Origin: Peredibacter sp045999315
GTDB lineage: Bacteria > Bdellovibrionota > Bacteriovoracia > Bacteriovoracales > Bacteriovoracaceae
DNA: 64,000 nt
Assembly (NCBI RefSeq): GCF_045999315.1
Contig: NZ_CP174607.1
Location: 3,038,001 to 3,102,000 of the forward strand
Reading direction: 5' to 3'
Shown piece after piece: positions 34,258-43,474 of this stretch. The stretch's first letter is position 1. Every line of letters starts with the position of its first letter. The position numbers were made by a program, and so were the translations under genes. The notes beneath the pieces were generated by a model. It saw nothing but the letters and a program-made list of their open reading frames with translations, was not told the DNA's origin and searched no databases.

Positions 34258-35967
34258 ATGAAATTGTTAGCAGCACTTTCGTTAGTAACTCTGCTTTTAG
34301 TTGGTTGTACTAAGAGCAAGGTATCTGACGTAAAAGAACTGAATCTTCTATCAGTGATGAAGGTTTCAGGTTTTGATCCGGCCCTAGGTGGCGATATGTA
34401 CACTTCTGCCGAAATGGGGAAAGTGTATGAAGGTCTATATGAGTTCCACCCAGTTAAGCGTCCTTATGAGCTTATGCCAAATCTGGCAGAGGCCCTTCCA
34501 GAAGTTTCAAAAGACGGTCTGACATACACTTTCAAAATTAAGAAAGGTGTGATGTTCAGAGATGATCCGGCCTTCCCAAATGGTAAAGGTCGTGAGCTTA
34601 AGGCCTCTGACGTTGTATATTCTATCAAGCGTCTGGCGGATGTGAACGTTCGCAGCCGCGGTTGGTGGTTATATGATGATAAGATCGAAGGCCTAAATGA
34701 ATGGCGCGATAGAAAGGGTAAATACGAAGAAGAAGTTTCAGGTCTTAAGGCCCTGGATGATTACACTCTTCAGGTAAAAGTGAAGAAACCTTATCCACAG
34801 CTTCTTTACGCTATGGCGATGCCTTTCTCTTTCATCGTTGCTCATGAAGCAGTCAACCACTACGGTAATGAATTCATTAACCACCCGGTTGGGACTGGTG
34901 CTTTCATTCTTAATAAGTATGAGCAGAGTAACACCATCGTGTACCACAAGAACCCAAACTACCGTGAAAAATACTTTCCGAATGCAGACGGAAGCAAAGG
35001 CCAGCGCGTTCCTGGTGTAGATAAAATCACGGTTCATATCATTCTTGAATCTCAGCCTCAGTGGCTTCAATTTAAGAAGGGAAAACTTGATATCTCAAAC
35101 ATTCCGAAAGACTTCTTTGAAGAGACTGTAGGACCCAATAAAGAGCTTAAAGGCGAGTTGAAAGACAAGGGTGTTAAGCTGGATTATATGCCAATGCTTG
35201 ATGTAACTTTCTATGCTTTCAACCACGAAGATAAAACGTTCAAAGACGTGCGTGTTCGTCGTGCGATGTCTCTCGCTTACGAGCGTGCTGAATCAAACCG
35301 TCTTTTCTATAACAGCACAGCGATGGTTGCTCAGGGTGTGATCCCTCCTGGAATGGGCGGATACGATGAGAAATTCGAAAACCCATGGGTAAAATTCGAC
35401 GTTGAACAGGCGAAGAAACTGATGAAGGAAGCTGGCTACCCAGATGGTAAAGGTTTCCCTGAAATAACTGTTCAAACAGTGAATGATACAGAAGCTCGTC
35501 AAGGTATCGAATTCTTCGCGAAGTGTATGGCGAGAATTGGTATCAAGATCAAGATCGGCACAAACACATGGCCTGAACTTGTGAACAAAGTTTCAAAGAA
35601 ACAACACCAGATGTACACCATGGCGTGGGGTGCGGACTATCCGGATGCTGAAAACTTCCTAGGTCTATTGTACTGTCCATACCAAGCTCCGGGTTCTAAC
35701 GGTGCTAACTACTGTAACCCTAAGTTTGATGAGATGTTTAAGAAGGCAACCATCATGCAAGATGGCCCTGAGAGATCCGCTCTTTACCGCGAGATCAACC
35801 AGATGGTTTCTCAAGACGTTCCGTGGATCTTCGGTTTCCACAGAACCAAGTTTACTGTGACAATGCCATGGGTTCGTAACTACAACTTCATGGAGTTTAA
35901 CCACTCTCAATATCAGTACCTAAGTATTGATGTTGAAGCGAAGAAGAAAGAAATTTCAAAATTCTAA
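34258..35967 (+). CDS. ABC transporter substrate-binding lipoprotein, peptide family (OppA/DppA-like)
   Basis: In this 569-residue protein, ATG 34258 has GAGGAG 7 nt upstream. Lipoprotein signal MKLLAALSLVTLLLVGC is followed by a family 5 solute-binding protein: YEGLYEFHP, LAEALPEVSKDGLTYTFKIK, ASDVVYSIKRL, VRRAMSLAYER and the C-terminal MYTMAWGADYPDAENFL. These proteins hand oligopeptides to an Opp/Dpp permease in the inner membrane. No permease or ATPase gene lies beside it, so it must work with a transporter encoded elsewhere. A strong terminator follows. Confidence 0.93.
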   Translation: MKLLAALSLVTLLLVGCTKSKVSDVKELNLLSVMKVSGFDPALGGDMYTSAEMGKVYEGLYEFHPVKRPYELMPNLAEALPEVSKDGLTYTFKIKKGVMFRDDPAFPNGKGRELKASDVVYSIKRLADVNVRSRGWWLYDDKIEGLNEWRDRKGKYEEEVSGLKALDDYTLQVKVKKPYPQLLYAMAMPFSFIVAHEAVNHYGNEFINHPVGTGAFILNKYEQSNTIVYHKNPNYREKYFPNADGSKGQRVPGVDKITVHIILESQPQWLQFKKGKLDISNIPKDFFEETVGPNKELKGELKDKGVKLDYMPMLDVTFYAFNHEDKTFKDVRVRRAMSLAYERAESNRLFYNSTAMVAQGVIPPGMGGYDEKFENPWVKFDVEQAKKLMKEAGYPDGKGFPEITVQTVNDTEARQGIEFFAKCMARIGIKIKIGTNTWPELVNKVSKKQHQMYTMAWGADYPDAENFLGLLYCPYQAPGSNGANYCNPKFDEMFKKATIMQDGPERSALYREINQMVSQDVPWIFGFHRTKFTVTMPWVRNYNFMEFNHSQYQYLSIDVEAKKKEISKF

Positions 35968-35973
35968 GTGACT

Positions 35974-36001
35974 AGGCCCGGATAAAACCGGGCCTTTTTT
36001 A
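35974..36001 (+). terminator. Intrinsic terminator
   Basis: AGGCCCGG-ATAAAA-CCGGGCCT stem with 6 T follows the peptide-binding lipoprotein gene. Confidence 0.95.
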
Positions 36002-36084
36002 TAAGGGGAGGAATTTAAAAGCAAAAAAAGCAGAACCCATGGCCCATTTTAAAGTTCATTCCATAGCATTCCGATACGACATTT

Positions 36085-36828
36085 ATGAAAGGTGCCTTGT
36101 TTATTCTAGGTTTTACTTTAGTGACATCGGTTTCTGCTAAGGACCCCGTCTATCAATACGAAGCGGGCGATGAGACCAGACATATCGTGGAACTCCTGGG
36201 TGGGCCGATTGAACCAACGGTCTTTTGTATCGACGATTTTAAGCGCTTCAAGGTTGAGAATTGTGCCGACAAGGAAAAAGAAGCGGTCAATATTTTTAAT
36301 ACCGCTCATTCGATGCTCCTCAAGATGGAGTTTGAAATTTATGATTACTCCGTCCGTCCTGAAATAAAAAATGATCAAAAAAGAGCGAGTGATCTCGAGC
36401 AAATTTCTAATAAGCTTGCTTGTATTAAAGATAAAATGAAGGACATCAGGATAACTTGTCATGATGGTGGCAAAGTCTGTGCTACGGGTGCCAGGGCCTA
36501 TGTGACGCTTTATAATCCCTTCGCGAAGAAAAATCTTTTGAATCTCTGTTCAAATTATTGGGCCACTCCAGATGATTACAAGTCAGCGGTGATTATTCAT
36601 GAAATCAGCCACCTTTGCGGAACCAGGGACTATGAATATATCAGTGATCCCGGTTACGTCATTGGGGTGCCGAAAGACACAAAAGAAGTGAATAAAAAGT
36701 TCCATCTCTGGAAGAAAAGTCCGAAAACCAAGACCGTGAATATTGCCGCTACCAACGCTGATTCTTACGAGTTTTGGGCCATTAAAGGCTTTTGCCTGCC
36801 TGGATTTGACTGCGAAGGAAAGGACTAG
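36085..36828 (+). CDS. Secreted aspzincin-like (M35-type) metalloprotease
   Basis: This 247-residue protein has signal peptide MKGALFILGFTLVTSVSA. HEISH (H172, E173, H176) is followed after only two residues by GTRDYEY (G179-Y185), matching HExxH plus GTxDxxY of the aspzincins, where the Asp (D182) is the third zinc ligand. Downstream NADSYEFWA fits the conserved NAD-Y region of M35/peptidyl-Lys endopeptidases. The spacer between HExxH and GTxD is shorter than I remember for the family. Six or more cysteines suggest disulfides. The gene converges with, and overlaps by 4 bp, the one at 36825. Confidence 0.78.
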   Translation: MKGALFILGFTLVTSVSAKDPVYQYEAGDETRHIVELLGGPIEPTVFCIDDFKRFKVENCADKEKEAVNIFNTAHSMLLKMEFEIYDYSVRPEIKNDQKRASDLEQISNKLACIKDKMKDIRITCHDGGKVCATGARAYVTLYNPFAKKNLLNLCSNYWATPDDYKSAVIIHEISHLCGTRDYEYISDPGYVIGVPKDTKEVNKKFHLWKKSPKTKTVNIAATNADSYEFWAIKGFCLPGFDCEGKD

Positions 36829-37961
36829 ATCTTTCTCACGTCCTGGTACTGCTTGATCTTGAAATCATCAATGATCGAAGGGGCGAGTTCCGAATCCATA
36901 AACTGCTGACAATTGACGGTCGGATTTCCAGTCGGGAAACTGCCTTTCCCACCATAAAAGAGCACGCACTGATCAGTGTAAAAATTGAGATACTCTGGAA
37001 AATACATCTTAAAGTGATTTAAGATCGCGCGTTTTTTTCTTTCATCCAAAGAAGCAAGAATTCCATCCGGCAAAGGATCTAGTTCACGCATCTTCTTCAT
37101 GACCGCATCTCGACGGTTACTTTTCTGGGCCAGTTCTCTTAAGCGGTTCCAGGAATAGTTAAAGAGTTCTCCCTGCGAAGGATTATCCAAGAGGTAGACC
37201 GTGTAGAAGAAGTCCTGAATGAACGAATCGGCCTTGGTTTGGGACTTGAGAATTTGAAAGGCGAGTTCTCGATCCAGCATTTTCGGCGGGGAGAATAGCC
37301 GTTTTCGGGCCTCTAAAATCAAAGACGGCATACAGTCAGGATGAATGGTGTGATCAATCTTGGTCATGAGGTCACCCTCAGGGCCCAGCTTAATATAGTC
37401 GATTTCGATTTTTCCCCACAGGGCCGTCATCACGAACTCTTTTTTGCAGTAGAATTCGCTCAAATTACTTTTCAGGGCCACTTCCAGAAAAGACCAACTA
37501 GAAAGAGGGGACTCTTTGTAGATGGAAGTCAATTCGGCGAGCTTAAACGAGACCTCCGGATCAGTTTTGTCTTTTTCCCAAAAGGCCTTAAGGTCGTTCC
37601 AGCAAGGGTTGTCCCCTTTAAGGCAGGCTCGAAGGAAGCGCTGGCCGATTTCCTGGCGACGAACCTTAAAAACGTCGTCAGATTTAAGACTTGGCCAGTC
37701 ATAAAGAGACTCGATCTTATGAAAATCCTTACGGTTAATTTCTGATTTACTGAGAACGCTCCGACTGTACTGGTCACCCATCTTGGAAACCATGGTTTTC
37801 CAGGCCTCTTGACGTTCAGATGGTCGGATATCCAAGGCATGCTGGAAAAACTCGTAATGGGAACCCTCATTGGCCAGGACCTCAAGGTCCGCCAGGGAAT
37901 AGGTCTCCGCCACCGTAAAAGTGGACCAAAAACAGGCCATGAATAATAAAAGTTGAGGCAT
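36825..37961 (-). CDS. Secreted protein of unknown function
   Basis: This 378-residue protein has a signal peptide with hydrophobic MPQLLLFMACFWSTFTVAE. The mature part is helical and Trp/Phe-rich with several cysteine pairs, and its repeating helix lengths could suggest TPR-like packing. No family is recognised. The ATG has no Shine-Dalgarno, and TAAAAT is 6 nt upstream, so the transcript is probably leaderless. The 3' end overlaps the convergent protease gene by 4 bp. Confidence 0.72.
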   Translation of the reverse strand: MPQLLLFMACFWSTFTVAETYSLADLEVLANEGSHYEFFQHALDIRPSERQEAWKTMVSKMGDQYSRSVLSKSEINRKDFHKIESLYDWPSLKSDDVFKVRRQEIGQRFLRACLKGDNPCWNDLKAFWEKDKTDPEVSFKLAELTSIYKESPLSSWSFLEVALKSNLSEFYCKKEFVMTALWGKIEIDYIKLGPEGDLMTKIDHTIHPDCMPSLILEARKRLFSPPKMLDRELAFQILKSQTKADSFIQDFFYTVYLLDNPSQGELFNYSWNRLRELAQKSNRRDAVMKKMRELDPLPDGILASLDERKKRAILNHFKMYFPEYLNFYTDQCVLFYGGKGSFPTGNPTVNCQQFMDSELAPSIIDDFKIKQYQDVRKI

Positions 37962-37967
37962 ATATTT

Positions 37968-37973
37968 ATTTTA
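37968..37973 (-). promoter_or_regulatory. -10-like hexamer immediately before a start codon
   Basis: TAAAAT (minus strand) lies 6 nt before the ATG at 37961; no ribosome binding site is present between them. Confidence 0.45.
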
Positions 37974-38038
37974 GGCCGTCTCTCGTAAAGGCGTCAATTT
38001 CTGGTTATAACTGGAACATTCATTTTTTTGGAGGCCCT

Positions 38039-41000
38039 GTGAATCTTAAAGGTGTTCCTGTTGTTAAAAAACGGGTTGTTGGTCAATGGCAAATTTCTTT
38101 CTACGAAGAATTTGATTCAGTTCTTTTCCCGGGTGGAAATCTTCACTCCGAGGTTGAAGTTCTTATTAGTTTTGTCACGAAAAAAGGTTTTGGTTCCGGC
38201 TTCCGTCGTGAAGTGGTGATCAATGCTTTCCCTTTTCTTTGCGCAGTAAGGCCCGAAGAAAAATCAATCTACATCGGCACGAGACGCCTTTCACGTGAGC
38301 TTGCGCTTTTGAAGCTACATGAAGTGAATCCGGTCTTGATTGACCAGGACATCGAAAAACTTTTCTTTGCGCTTAAAGAGCATGTCGAAAAAATCAGCAC
38401 CATTTCTCCCACCAACTTTCCTTCAGAAATTGAATGGGTTTCAGTTGAAAATAATCTTCCTCAGTTCTGGAACAAAGAGCAGTGGAAAGACGTGGATGAC
38501 GAAGCGAAAGTTATCCTGAAGCAACTAGTGAAGAAAGTCGGCGACTACCACTCAAGTGCTTTCGAAAAAGTTTCTGACTACGGTCTGACTCTTACCGCCC
38601 AGTATGATCTTATCCGCGTACACCTTTTGAAGTTCCTGGCGGTTCTTCCTTCTTTGGATCACGATAAGAACGGGACTGAAGTGAAGCGCAACCTCCTTGA
38701 GAGCTTACGTCGCTTGGGCGAAGATTCACGTGCCATCTCCATGGAGAAGAAGCGCGGGACTCGTCAGCTTCCGCTTTATCTTACGATTTTATTCGGGGCC
38801 GCTTTCCATATTGCTCAAATGCTTCCGGCCAATATCCTGGCCGCAGTTGTTCGTTATATGGTTCGTATGATGGCAAAACGCTTTATCGCAGGTGAGAGTA
38901 TCAATACTTCTCACGCCACACTTCGTGACCTTCGTGAAACAAATCGTGAAGCGACTCTTGATCAACTTGGAGAACTAGTCGTTTCTGCCAAAGAAGCAGA
39001 TGAATATTTCGAAAAAGTTCTTCAACTTATTCACGGTCTAAAACAGCACGTACCAAAAGGTGAGAAGAACAAAGCGGGCATTCTTAAAGCACACGTCTCC
39101 ATTAAAGTTTCGGCCCTGTCACATGATTTCCGTCCGCAAGCTTTCGAGGCGACTTATGCTAAAGTTGCTCCAAGATTGCGTCGTATATTACAAGAAGCCG
39201 AGCGTGAGGAAGTTTTCATCCAAGTAGATGCTGAACACTATCACTACCGTGATCTGGTGCTGGCGATTTATGAGAAAGTTCTTCTGGAAACTCCAGAACT
39301 AAAAAACTACGACCAAACTGGTATCGTAGTTCAGGCCTATCTTCGTGATGGTTCAAAACACCTTATGGATGTGGTTGAGCTGGCGAAGAAGCGCAAGCAT
39401 CCAATGCGTATCCGTCTTGTAAAAGGTGCTTATTGGGACGCTGAAACCATTGAAGGTGAGGCCCACCAATTCACTCCGCCTCAATTCTTAAACAAAGAAG
39501 AGTCGGATCTTCACTTCAGACAGCTTGCTTACCTTGCCCTTAAAAATCACGAGCACATTCACCTGGCCGTGGGATCTCACAACCTTCAAGACCATGCGTT
39601 CGTTGAAAGTATGAGAACTCTGCGTTTCCCTCAGGCTCCAGTGATTGAGCACCAGTGTCTTCACATGACATACGAGGCCCTTTCTCATGGTCTAGCAAAG
39701 ATGGGATGGCCCACAAGAAACTATATGCCGATCGGAAACCTTCTGGTTGGTATGGCCTATCTGGTTCGCCGAATTATGGAAAACTCTTCTCAAGTGGGAG
39801 TTCTTTCCATCATGCGCTCTCACCAGAAGGCGAGTGGTCTTATTTCTCCAGTGGAAGTTCATGCTTCTAAGAAGAAGGCCCACACGATTCAATTCGATAG
39901 TTTTATTACTCAACTTAAGAGTGATTTCGCTCCAGCAAGACCTCTTCGTCTTTTCTTAAAAGATGAGCGCGAGGCGCTTGAGAAGAGCATTCATGAACTC
40001 ACTACTAAAATTGCCGCTAATCAAGACACCTGGAAGAACTCTTCTGAAACAAAAGTTGTTTCAAGTTCTCGTCCCGATCTGGTGATTGGAACTTATAAAG
40101 CGAGTACTAATTCTGAAGCAATTAAGACTGTTGAAGAAGCTGAAGCTGCCCTCATGAGTAGCTGGTGGAGCAAGCAGTCGCTTGCTCTTTATCGCGTGTC
40201 TGTGCTTCTTAAGGCCGCTGATATCATGCTTTTAAAGCGAAACTCGCTTTCAGCTCTCATGATGTATGAAGCAGGGAAGACCATGACTGAGGCCCTGGCC
40301 GATGTTGATGAGGCGATTGACTTCATTAACTTCTATGCCCGTCAGGAAATCTCTCTTCAATTAAGTCATCAGAAACTTACCAACCGTGGTGTGATCACAG
40401 TGATTGCTCCTTGGAACTTTCCATTGGCCATCCCTTGTGGAATGACAGTTGCTCCTCTGGTTGCCGGAAATGCAGTTATCTTAAAGCCAGCTGAGCAAAC
40501 TCCGCTGATTGCGATTGAACTTTATAACATCCTTATTGAGGCCGGAGTTCCAAAAGAAATCCTTCACCTCATTCAAGGTGATGGTGAAGTTGTAGGTGCG
40601 CCACTTGTGACTCATCCAAAAACGGCCGGAATTGTTTTCACGGGTTCAAAAGGCGTGGGCCAGTGGATCTACCGTCATGCGGGCCAGGAAACGATCCAGC
40701 ACTACTATCACCAGATTCCAATGCAGAAGAAAGTGATCACTGAGATGGGTGGTAAAAACGCCATCATCGTAACCAATAACTGTGAGCTGGATGAAACCAT
40801 CTCAGGCATTCTTTACGCGGCCTTCGGTCACTCTGGACAGAAGTGTTCGGCCGCTTCTCGTGTGATTGTTCACAAAGAAGTAAAAGACGCTCTAGTTGCC
40901 CGTCTCATGCAGGCGATTCGTGACCTTAAAGTTGGTGAGGCCCTGGATCCATCTACGGCCGTTAACCCTCTTATCACTCGTGAAGATCAAGAACGCGTGA

Positions 41001-42193
41001 AGAAGGCCATCGAAGAAGCAAAAGATGAAGCGATTCGCTCTCAGGGTAAGATCCTGATTGACCGCTCGTTCGAAAAACTTCCAGGCTTCTGTGTGGGACC
41101 TGCGCTGTTTGAACTTCCTGCGTTCCAGGCACGCAAGAAAGATTCTTGGGCACAAAGAGAGATCTTCGGGCCAGTGATTCACTTAACTGAATACGAGTCT
41201 ATGATTGAGGCGGTTGAGCTCTTTAACGGCACTGAATACGCCCTGACCGGCGGTATTTATTCTCAGTCTCAGGACGACATTGATTTCCTTCTTCGTTTCC
41301 TTCGTGCAGGTAACATCTATGTGAATCGTCCGAACACTGGGGCGCGTGTGGCGATTGAGCCATTCGGCGGTTTCAAACTTTCTGGAACTGGACCTAAGGC
41401 CGGTGGCACAGATTACGTGAAGGAGTTCCACTTCATTCTTTCAGCACAAGATACTCAACCTCATGAAGGGAAGTGGGCCCCTGATAGCGGTTACGCTCTC
41501 ATGACTCCACGTCCTTCACTTATTTCAACTGCTGGCCGCGTGTCTCGTTTCGAGCATTTCGCCAATGGCTTCATTGATCAGTATGAACTTTTCATGGGCA
41601 CAGTGAATGAGAAGGAAAAAGCGCAGCTTCTGGGCTTCGTGAACTGGGTCAAAGGAAATCTTGGTGAGTACCTCAATGGCCACCACCTCAATTTTGTGAT
41701 TCCTGGACAGCTCTCTTATAACGATAAGTCGATCATTAAAGATGCAGGTCTTTTTGTGACTGTTTCTGCCCGCCCAAGTCTTAAGTCTGTGCACTATCTC
41801 TTTGGTGCTCTGGCCCTTGGTTGTGGTGTTTCTATCGCTTGTCTTACTGAGGAATCTTATAAGACATGGAAAGGCATCCTCGATCTTGCTTGGAAAGCGG
41901 GCTTTTCGAAGACCAACATCGACATCACCTTTATGTCGCAAACAACTCTTAGCGAGCTTTTAAAAGAGCCACACTACAGCTTCATCTATGCTGGCCATTA
42001 TGTTCAGTACCGTGATCTGTTGTACAAAGGTGTGCTTGAAGGAAAATCTCTCAGTGAAACTATGCGCTTAATTCTCTCTGAAGTTGACGGGGTTTCCCTT
42101 GAACCTTCACAGGTTTTAGATCAGTTTGTATGGACCCGTTCTCTGGCGATTAATACCATGAGACATGGGGCACCACTGGAGTTGAACGCATGA
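38039..42193 (+). CDS. putA: Bifunctional proline dehydrogenase / L-glutamate-gamma-semialdehyde dehydrogenase PutA
   Basis: This 1384-residue enzyme oxidises proline to glutamate through P5C, using FAD then NAD. GGAGG stands 4 nt before the GTG start. There is no N-terminal ribbon-helix-helix, so it is not a self-repressor like E. coli PutA. The PRODH barrel (about 300-620) has KVSALSHDF, RLVKGAYWDAE (K462) and VGSHNLQD. The aldehyde dehydrogenase domain (about 700-1140) has APWNFPLAI, TGSKGVGQW, TEMGGKNA, HSGQKCSAASR with catalytic C936, and EIFGPV. A further C-terminal domain of about 220 residues matches the extra domain of long PutA types that closes the substrate channel. Its stop overlaps the proC start. 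Confidence 0.95.
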   Translation: MNLKGVPVVKKRVVGQWQISFYEEFDSVLFPGGNLHSEVEVLISFVTKKGFGSGFRREVVINAFPFLCAVRPEEKSIYIGTRRLSRELALLKLHEVNPVLIDQDIEKLFFALKEHVEKISTISPTNFPSEIEWVSVENNLPQFWNKEQWKDVDDEAKVILKQLVKKVGDYHSSAFEKVSDYGLTLTAQYDLIRVHLLKFLAVLPSLDHDKNGTEVKRNLLESLRRLGEDSRAISMEKKRGTRQLPLYLTILFGAAFHIAQMLPANILAAVVRYMVRMMAKRFIAGESINTSHATLRDLRETNREATLDQLGELVVSAKEADEYFEKVLQLIHGLKQHVPKGEKNKAGILKAHVSIKVSALSHDFRPQAFEATYAKVAPRLRRILQEAEREEVFIQVDAEHYHYRDLVLAIYEKVLLETPELKNYDQTGIVVQAYLRDGSKHLMDVVELAKKRKHPMRIRLVKGAYWDAETIEGEAHQFTPPQFLNKEESDLHFRQLAYLALKNHEHIHLAVGSHNLQDHAFVESMRTLRFPQAPVIEHQCLHMTYEALSHGLAKMGWPTRNYMPIGNLLVGMAYLVRRIMENSSQVGVLSIMRSHQKASGLISPVEVHASKKKAHTIQFDSFITQLKSDFAPARPLRLFLKDEREALEKSIHELTTKIAANQDTWKNSSETKVVSSSRPDLVIGTYKASTNSEAIKTVEEAEAALMSSWWSKQSLALYRVSVLLKAADIMLLKRNSLSALMMYEAGKTMTEALADVDEAIDFINFYARQEISLQLSHQKLTNRGVITVIAPWNFPLAIPCGMTVAPLVAGNAVILKPAEQTPLIAIELYNILIEAGVPKEILHLIQGDGEVVGAPLVTHPKTAGIVFTGSKGVGQWIYRHAGQETIQHYYHQIPMQKKVITEMGGKNAIIVTNNCELDETISGILYAAFGHSGQKCSAASRVIVHKEVKDALVARLMQAIRDLKVGEALDPSTAVNPLITREDQERVKKAIEEAKDEAIRSQGKILIDRSFEKLPGFCVGPALFELPAFQARKKDSWAQREIFGPVIHLTEYESMIEAVELFNGTEYALTGGIYSQSQDDIDFLLRFLRAGNIYVNRPNTGARVAIEPFGGFKLSGTGPKAGGTDYVKEFHFILSAQDTQPHEGKWAPDSGYALMTPRPSLISTAGRVSRFEHFANGFIDQYELFMGTVNEKEKAQLLGFVNWVKGNLGEYLNGHHLNFVIPGQLSYNDKSIIKDAGLFVTVSARPSLKSVHYLFGALALGCGVSIACLTEESYKTWKGILDLAWKAGFSKTNIDITFMSQTTLSELLKEPHYSFIYAGHYVQYRDLLYKGVLEGKSLSETMRLILSEVDGVSLEPSQVLDQFVWTRSLAINTMRHGAPLELNA

Positions 42194-42978
42194 GAGTACT
42201 AGTTCTTGGCGCTGGAAAAATGACTGAGGCGATCCTGACTGGATTTAAGGCCTCGGAAGATCTTTCTAATTGGATGATCTTTTCTCCTTCTGGTGTATCG
42301 GCCAAGAATCTAAGTGCTAAGATCGGCGCCAAAGTTGTCACTGATCTTCAGAACATCGAAACTCCGGATTGGATTTTGGTGGGCTGTAAACCTCAACAGC
42401 TTCCTGATTTAAAACAGCTCTTGGGTGAAAAATTTAAAGATTCATTATTCGTAAGTATTCTTGCCGCTGTCTCTGAAGAAGAGCAGCGGCGAGTTCTTAA
42501 CGCCAAATACCTCATCCGTGTGATGCCGAATCTTCCGGTGGAATACAGAGAGGGTGTGAGTCTTCTTTGTTCGGAATCGGCACGGGCCCGTTTGGGTTCT
42601 TTTGAGGCCCTTTTCACAAAACTTGGAACGGCCCTTATTGTGAGTGAAACAGAGTTAGATGAACTGACTCTTCTCACGGGGTCAGGTCCGGCCTTCTTCT
42701 ATGAATTCGCCAAAAACCTTTCTCATTCTTTCGAGTCCATGTCAGAAGAGCAACGTGAAAAACTTGTTCGACAGGTGCTGTTAGGGGCCGCAAAATCTGG
42801 TAAATCTTCCAAAAAATCACTCTCAGAAATGACGGACGCCGTGACTTCAAAGGCCGGTGTGACCATTGCTGTGCTTGAAAACTGGCGCTCTCAGGGGTTT
42901 TCAGAGTTTGTGAAAAAAGGAATCGAAGCTGGAAAAAAGCGCACAGAAGAGATTAAGGCGCTTCTTCGTCAAAGCTAA
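42190..42978 (+). CDS. proC: Pyrroline-5-carboxylate reductase
   Basis: This 262-residue NAD(P)H-dependent enzyme reduces P5C to proline, the opposite direction from PutA. The N-terminal Rossmann start is MRVLVLGAGKMTEAILTGF. GSGPAFFYEFAKNL and SEMTDAVTSKAGVTIAVLE, with the conserved TSxxGxT segment, belong to the dimer active site. Length is normal. The ATG overlaps the putA stop (ATGA), so expression is translationally coupled to proline breakdown. The 3' end overlaps the convergent lipoprotein gene by 26 bp. Confidence 0.95.
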   Translation: MRVLVLGAGKMTEAILTGFKASEDLSNWMIFSPSGVSAKNLSAKIGAKVVTDLQNIETPDWILVGCKPQQLPDLKQLLGEKFKDSLFVSILAAVSEEEQRRVLNAKYLIRVMPNLPVEYREGVSLLCSESARARLGSFEALFTKLGTALIVSETELDELTLLTGSGPAFFYEFAKNLSHSFESMSEEQREKLVRQVLLGAAKSGKSSKKSLSEMTDAVTSKAGVTIAVLENWRSQGFSEFVKKGIEAGKKRTEEIKALLRQS

Positions 42979-43474
42979 AATCGGCCTTTTCCTGATCCAA
43001 TGTCTTATAGAGATCACTGTCACAGAATGTGGTTTGAACAAAACTCATGCAGCGGTTGAGTTCTTTATCGGTTTTTTTACCGTTAAGGATTTTTCTTTGA
43101 TTCTTAGAAAGTGTCACCTGGTGCTCTCTTAAAAGCTCATCCACGTAACCACAGGTACAGTTTTGATCACAGGTCTTAACCAGCTGATCCACTTCTTTTG
43201 GATCGTCCAGCATCGCCTCCATATCATCTTGAACCACTTCCATTCTTGGACGGATCGTGCGCAAGAGGAGGGAAGCTTCATCATGATCAGGAACACAAGA
43301 TAAAGGCGCCATTTCCTCATCAAAAATTTTAGTCAAAAGCTCAGTTCCGAGGATCAGTTCTCCGCGGGAAAATTCTTTAGGGGCCACAGGTTTCGGAGGA
43401 GCTTTAACTTCCTCCTTTTTAACAGTGGAACAACCAACAAGAATAAACAGAATAAGCACTAAAATTTTGGACAT
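42953..43474 (-). CDS. Small lipoprotein of unknown function
   Basis: This 173-residue protein has lipoprotein signal MSKILVLILFILVGC with a canonical lipobox. A Lys/Pro-rich stretch follows, then a helical domain with six cysteines, including the cluster CDQNCTCGY and C..FVQTTFC. No family is recognised. It overlaps the end of the polysaccharide deacetylase gene by 16 bp, so both are one operon, and it converges on proC with a 26-bp overlap. Confidence 0.72.
   Translation of the reverse strand: MSKILVLILFILVGCSTVKKEEVKAPPKPVAPKEFSRGELILGTELLTKIFDEEMAPLSCVPDHDEASLLLRTIRPRMEVVQDDMEAMLDDPKEVDQLVKTCDQNCTCGYVDELLREHQVTLSKNQRKILNGKKTDKELNRCMSFVQTTFCDSDLYKTLDQEKADFSFDEEAP

Noticed and set aside
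37341..37745. 134-residue plus-strand frame
   Set aside because: Shadow of the secreted protein gene on the minus strand; no start signal.
41525..41941. 138-residue minus-strand frame
   Set aside because: Shadow of putA; no start signal or domain.
42953..42978. Frameshift suspected where proC and a lipoprotein gene overlap
   Set aside because: Both proteins have normal ends; convergent genes in this window often overlap by 4-26 bp.
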